From Actinomyces massiliensis 4401292 (lineage in GTDB: Bacteria; Actinomycetota; Actinomycetes; Actinomycetales; Actinomycetaceae): a DNA stretch of 33,936 bases. Positions 30,774 to 33,936 of the stretch are shown piece after piece; the first letter of the stretch is position 1, and every line of letters begins with the position of its first letter. The position numbers were made by a program, and so were the translations under genes. The notes below the pieces were generated by a model. The model was given only the letters and a program-made list of their open reading frames with translations, had not been told where the DNA came from and ran no database searches. The stretch spans positions 34,006 to 67,941 of the forward strand of contig NZ_JH711481.1 in NCBI RefSeq assembly GCF_000269805.1, written 5' to 3'.

Positions 30774-31979
30774 GTGCCACTTTTCGACGTCATCCGCGCC
30801 GTTGAGGACCAGTTCCACCGGGACGTGATCCCTGTGCTCAAGCGGCGTGGCTGGCGCCCGCGCGTCATCGCCTACGACGGCTACGGCTCGGCCTGCCCCG
30901 CCCCTGCGAGCCGCGGTTCCGTTCATGCGCGATCCGACGGCGGCAGGGCGCCCTCCGACATGGCACGGGTACTCGCCCGCATGGTGCTGCGCCCGCACGA
31001 CGCCCCCGCCGAGGGGCCCCTGTTCCGCTCCCTTCCCGAGGAGGTGCCCACCACCGCCCGCGACGTGCGGGACGTGCGCGAGCTGGCCGCCACCAACCTC
31101 CTGGAGGCCCAGCGCGGGTGGCGCCTGTTCGTCGACGCCCCCGTTCCCTACCTGCCCGTGACGATCCGCTTCGGGGCGGTGAGTGTGCGCACGCGGGCGG
31201 ACCAGGACGGTTACATCGACGTCGTCGTGCGCGGTCACGGCCTGAGGGCCGGCTGGCATGAGGCCCGCATTGAGGCGACCGGGGCCGGCACGGTCACCAC
31301 CAGGATCCTGGTGGTGGAGCCCGGGCCGCGCCTGGGCGTCGTCTCCGACATCGACGACACGGCCATGGTCTCGCACGTGCCGCGCATGTTCGTGGCGGCC
31401 TGGAACCAGCTGGTGAAGTACACCTCCTCGCGAGAGCCGGTTCCGGGCATGGCCGAGCTGCTCACCCGGATCAAGCGGGCGCACCCGGGCACGCCCGTCA
31501 TCTACCTGTCGACCGGCGCGTGGAATGTCGTGCCCACTCACCGGTCCTTCTTCAAGCGACACGGCTTCCCCGCGGGCCCGATGCTCATGACCGACTGGGG
31601 ACCGACCAATACCGGCCTGTTCCGCTCCGGCATCGAGCACAAGCGCACCGAGCTGCGCCGCCTCATGATCGACCTGCCCGACGTGACCTGGCTCCTGGTG
31701 GGCGACGACGGTCAGCACGACCCGCTGATCTACGGGGAGGCGGCCCGTGAGCACTCCGACCGGGTGGCGGCGGTGGCAGTGCGCCGGCTGACGCCGACCG
31801 AGCAGGTGCTGGCGGGGACTCAGCTGGCCCATCCCATGGGTCTGGGGCCGGAGGCGCGCACGCTCGCGGAGGCGGACGTGCCCGTGGTCGTCGGCGCAGA
31901 CGGCTACGAGCTGGCCCGCATGCTGCCGTCCGAGTTGGTCCCCCCGGATCCGCTGCCGGCCGATCCGGAGCCGGCCTGA
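30774..31979 (+). CDS. App1-family (DUF2183) phosphatase
   Basis: A 401-residue protein with a catalytic domain like that of yeast phosphatidate phosphatase App1. The HAD-like motif DIDDT (192-196, in VVSDIDDTAMVS) supplies the two catalytic Asp; YLSTGAWNV, RHGFPAGPMLMTDWG and LLVGDDGQHDPLIY are the later HAD motifs. The N-terminal half (about 60-180) holds an Arg-rich region and a beta-rich region. It should hydrolyse a phosphate ester, perhaps of a phospholipid; the substrate is not certain. The start is GTG 30774, probably leaderless. No signal peptide or membrane helix is visible, so it is cytoplasmic or peripherally bound. A 22-bp repeat array follows directly after the stop. Confidence 0.88.
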   Translation: MPLFDVIRAVEDQFHRDVIPVLKRRGWRPRVIAYDGYGSACPAPASRGSVHARSDGGRAPSDMARVLARMVLRPHDAPAEGPLFRSLPEEVPTTARDVRDVRELAATNLLEAQRGWRLFVDAPVPYLPVTIRFGAVSVRTRADQDGYIDVVVRGHGLRAGWHEARIEATGAGTVTTRILVVEPGPRLGVVSDIDDTAMVSHVPRMFVAAWNQLVKYTSSREPVPGMAELLTRIKRAHPGTPVIYLSTGAWNVVPTHRSFFKRHGFPAGPMLMTDWGPTNTGLFRSGIEHKRTELRRLMIDLPDVTWLLVGDDGQHDPLIYGEAAREHSDRVAAVAVRRLTPTEQVLAGTQLAHPMGLGPEARTLAEADVPVVVGADGYELARMLPSELVPPDPLPADPEPA

Positions 31980-31995
31980 GCGACGCCGCATTCGC

Positions 31996-32083
31996 CGAGA
32001 TCGGTCGTACTCCGCGCCGAGATCGGTCCAATTCCGGCTCGAGATCGGTCGTACTCCGCGCCGAGATCGGTCCATGTCCGCGA
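31996..32083 (+). repeat. 22-bp tandem repeat array, 4 units
   Basis: Units start at 31996, 32018, 32040 and 32062, exactly 22 bp apart. Units 1 and 3 are identical (CGAGATCGGTCGTACTCCGC and two more bases); units 2 and 4 have CCAATTCCGG or CCATGTCCGC after CGAGATCGGT. The array lies 16 bp after the App1-family stop codon. Confidence 0.9.
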
Positions 32084-32199
32084 TGGCAGCGATTCAGCAC
32101 AGTGCTGCAGTGCGGCACCCCTACGCCGCCCCGCAAGCCGGGGAATGAGCCGCGGCGAGGCACTCGACGCGCCCTCGTCATGGCAAATGTAGGGCCGAC

Positions 32200-33249
32200 A
32201 TGAACAGCGAGCAGAACTTATTATTGGGCCCGGTCGAGTGGGCGGTGGTGACGAAGTACCTTTTCACGCCCGGCTTCTTCCTGCATCTGGAGGACAGCGG
32301 CGACGAGGTATTCATGGACAGCATGTCCTTCTCCGATGATCCGGCGTGCTGTCAGTTCGAGTATTGGCCAGACCTGGGCGAGCGCATCCGGGTACGCAGG
32401 TTTCCCGACGACGGCCGCGGCCAGATCCGAGTCACGGGCAAAGCGAGTCGATTGGCGGGCCTCACCCGCGGATACCCGACCAGGGAACTGGGGCTGCCCG
32501 CCGGTCTGGGGCCGATCGAGCTGGGGCGCGTCATCGAGCACCGCGACCGAGACATCCTGGTGCGACTGGAGGACTCGGACCGGATCGGCGTCCTGTCCGA
32601 GCAGACCCTGCTCTACGAGTCTGGTCGCCGCGTTCACGAGCGCCTCACGACCTATGAGGACGGCGAGTACCGGAAGCACTGGCCGGCAGTGGGTGCACGC
32701 ATCCAAGTGCAGCGCCTGGGAGTGTGGCCCAACGGCGAGCTCCGACTGGCCGGCAGGAGCATGGTGTCTGCTCCCGGATGGCCGCTGCACTCACGGGCCG
32801 ACCGCTCCTGGAACTGGAGCACCGAGTACACCCGGGCGCTGCCACCGCAGGTGGTGGATCGGGTGCGGGCGGTCGCCGACGCCGTCTCGCTGCGCGACTG
32901 GGGCCAGGCCGAGGAGCTGACCAGCGACAATCGTCTGGACTGGGAGCAGGCGGACGCCTTCATGACCACCTACGGCGGGGGGACCTACACCGCCGTGCCC
33001 GACGAGTTCACCCAGGACATGTTCGCCTCCCCATTCGAGGACGGCGGCGACTGGATCGACTGCCTGCTGTGGACCGAGCGCGAGCGCCCCAGCGACGTCG
33101 AGATCTCCCTCACGATCATCCCCGACCCGGACGCCCCCGACGGTCTGAAGGCCAGCCTGGTGCGCATGCGCGCCATCGGCCTGCGCTACCCCGGCTGCTG
33201 CGATCAGCGCCCCCGGCCCGCAACACCCGCTTGGACCACGCTCATATGA
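32200..33249 (+). CDS. hypothetical protein with duplicated OB-like motif
   Basis: A 349-residue soluble protein that I do not recognise with certainty. Two similar segments, about residues 50-80 (YWPDLGERIRVRRFPDDGRG, then QIRVTGK) and 162-188 (HWPAVGARIQVQRLG, then NGELRLAG), look like an internal duplication of an S1/OB-like beta barrel. The C-terminal third (about 210-330) has AVADAVSLRDWGQAEEL, WEQADAFMTTYGGG and DWIDCLLWTERERPSDVEI, resembling immunity-type small domains such as DUF7668; this is a weak match. No signal peptide or helix in the membrane. The start ATG 32200 has only a weak ribosome site (AGGGCC). GC content and codon use are like its neighbours, so it belongs to the core genome or an old acquisition. 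Confidence 0.7.
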   Translation: MNSEQNLLLGPVEWAVVTKYLFTPGFFLHLEDSGDEVFMDSMSFSDDPACCQFEYWPDLGERIRVRRFPDDGRGQIRVTGKASRLAGLTRGYPTRELGLPAGLGPIELGRVIEHRDRDILVRLEDSDRIGVLSEQTLLYESGRRVHERLTTYEDGEYRKHWPAVGARIQVQRLGVWPNGELRLAGRSMVSAPGWPLHSRADRSWNWSTEYTRALPPQVVDRVRAVADAVSLRDWGQAEELTSDNRLDWEQADAFMTTYGGGTYTAVPDEFTQDMFASPFEDGGDWIDCLLWTERERPSDVEISLTIIPDPDAPDGLKASLVRMRAIGLRYPGCCDQRPRPATPAWTTLI

Positions 33250-33576
33250 CCGGCGGCCCGCTGGGCGGCCCCTCTGAGCGCCTTCTGAGCGCCTTCTGAA
33301 CACCCTCCGAGCGCCCTCCAAGCCGAGCACTGCACGACCTTGCATACCCGCCTCCAGCGTCGCATCGAAAGAACCCCGTCATTCCGCGGAAAAAGATGTC
33401 GGCGGCACACAATTAATCTCTCCCATGTGCAACCCGTCCCGACTCACGGCACGGCAAGCCGCTCGCATCCGAATGACGCCTCCGCCCACCGCGCAAATCC
33501 CCCGCATCCCGGGGCCGGAGCGCTTCGCGCCCAGTAGGCTCTGGCCCAGTACCGCCACCAGCGTGAGGAGATCGCC
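33250..33576. other. intergenic region with 11-bp repeats and promoter-like element
   Basis: Four 11-bp units lie at 33276-33319 (GAGCGCCTTCT twice, GAACACCCTCC, GAGCGCCCTCC). An AT-richer patch follows at about 33385-33425 (GGAAAAAGATG, CACAATTAATC). TAGGCT at 33535-33540 is a -10-like element for the downstream small gene. I see no further gene. Confidence 0.5.
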
Positions 33577-33903
33577 ATGGCCAGCAAGCTGCCCTTCATC
33601 ATCGGCCTGGGAGCCGGCTACGTGCTGGGAACGCGAGCCGGCCGCGCCCAGTACGAGCGCATGAAAACCGCCGCCTCCCACGCCGCCTCGCGGGTCGCCG
33701 AGCGCCCCTTCGTCAAGGACAAGGTCGACGCCGCCTCCACCCGGGCCGGCCAATTCATGCGCAAGCAGGGGGAGGTCGTCACCGACAAGGTCGCCGACGC
33801 CGTCAAGGACCGCCTCTTCCGCGGCCCGGCCGACAGCGCCGCCTCGTCCTCGCCGGCTCGCGCCGTCCGCGTCGACGACGCCGAGGTCCGGCCCATCGAC
33901 TGA
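33577..33903 (+). CDS. small YtxH-like membrane protein
   Basis: A 108-residue protein with a short N-terminal membrane segment, FIIGLGAGYVLGTRAGRAQYER (in two parts: glycine-rich helix 7-20, then the RAGRAQYER basic segment). This GxGAGYxLGxRAGRxxYE pattern is typical of actinobacterial small membrane proteins that databases sometimes mislabel as protoporphyrinogen oxidase; a YtxH-like stress protein is a better description. The rest is amphipathic helix (KDKVDAASTRAGQFMRK, VTDKVADAVKDRL) and a short acidic tail. Function unknown. GAGGAG lies before the ATG. It stands alone on the plus strand near the window end. Confidence 0.85.
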   Translation: MASKLPFIIGLGAGYVLGTRAGRAQYERMKTAASHAASRVAERPFVKDKVDAASTRAGQFMRKQGEVVTDKVADAVKDRLFRGPADSAASSSPARAVRVDDAEVRPID

Positions 33904-33936
33904 GGGGAGGCACCCCGGAGCACCCAGAGCCGCCAG

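Overview
The window is high-GC chromosomal DNA from an actinobacterium. Gene content (MoxR/VWA cluster, FHA and PP2C proteins, GT87 glycosyltransferase, the glp/glpR pair, GTG and leaderless starts) and codon use suggest Actinomycetaceae, probably Actinomyces or a close relative. The genus is inferred and not proven.

Region 1 (about 1-7933) is an accessory island of lower GC. It ends exactly at the 3' end of a tRNA-Ala(CGC) gene, a classical integration point. It holds a frameshifted IS1634-type transposase, a two-gene AAA+ ATPase / subtilisin-like (S8, Y4bN-like) protease module, and a truncated serine recombinase whose reading frame stops inside the tRNA. The protease gene is cut in two by a 1,819-bp insertion (3586-5404) carrying an alpha/beta hydrolase and a complete IS5-family element. 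The insertion is flanked by a 3-bp direct duplication, and removing it in silico restores one 870-codon protease frame coupled to the ATPase by an ATGA overlap.

Region 2 (7934-15150) is core genome: tRNA-Ala, the cell-division module glpR - GNAT acetyltransferase - glp (minus strand), a divergent 5-formyltetrahydrofolate cyclo-ligase, an SAF-domain (CpaB-like) protein and mscL. After mscL lies an array of 22-bp intergenic repeats and a decayed metal-transporting P-type ATPase relic.

Region 3 (15168-26316, minus strand) is a long envelope-associated cluster. Read in transcription order it is PP2C phosphatase, FHA protein, FHA plus winged-helix-like protein, LmeA-like DUF2993 membrane protein, MoxR ATPase, DUF58 protein, small membrane protein, two VWA membrane proteins (Bat-like) and a TPR-like membrane protein. 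Most junctions overlap by 4 to 7 bases, implying translational coupling. The cluster probably joins phospho-signal reading (FHA/PP2C) to a MoxR/VWA chaperone-like complex at the membrane.

Region 4 (26534-33936, plus strand) has an LRV-domain membrane protein with a Gln-rich repeat linker, an MFS transporter, a GT87 mannosyltransferase-like protein, an App1-family phosphatase, an unrecognised 349-aa protein and a small YtxH-like membrane protein. Several intergenic repeats (22-bp arrays, 11-bp arrays, a 22-bp-arm hairpin) lie between these genes.
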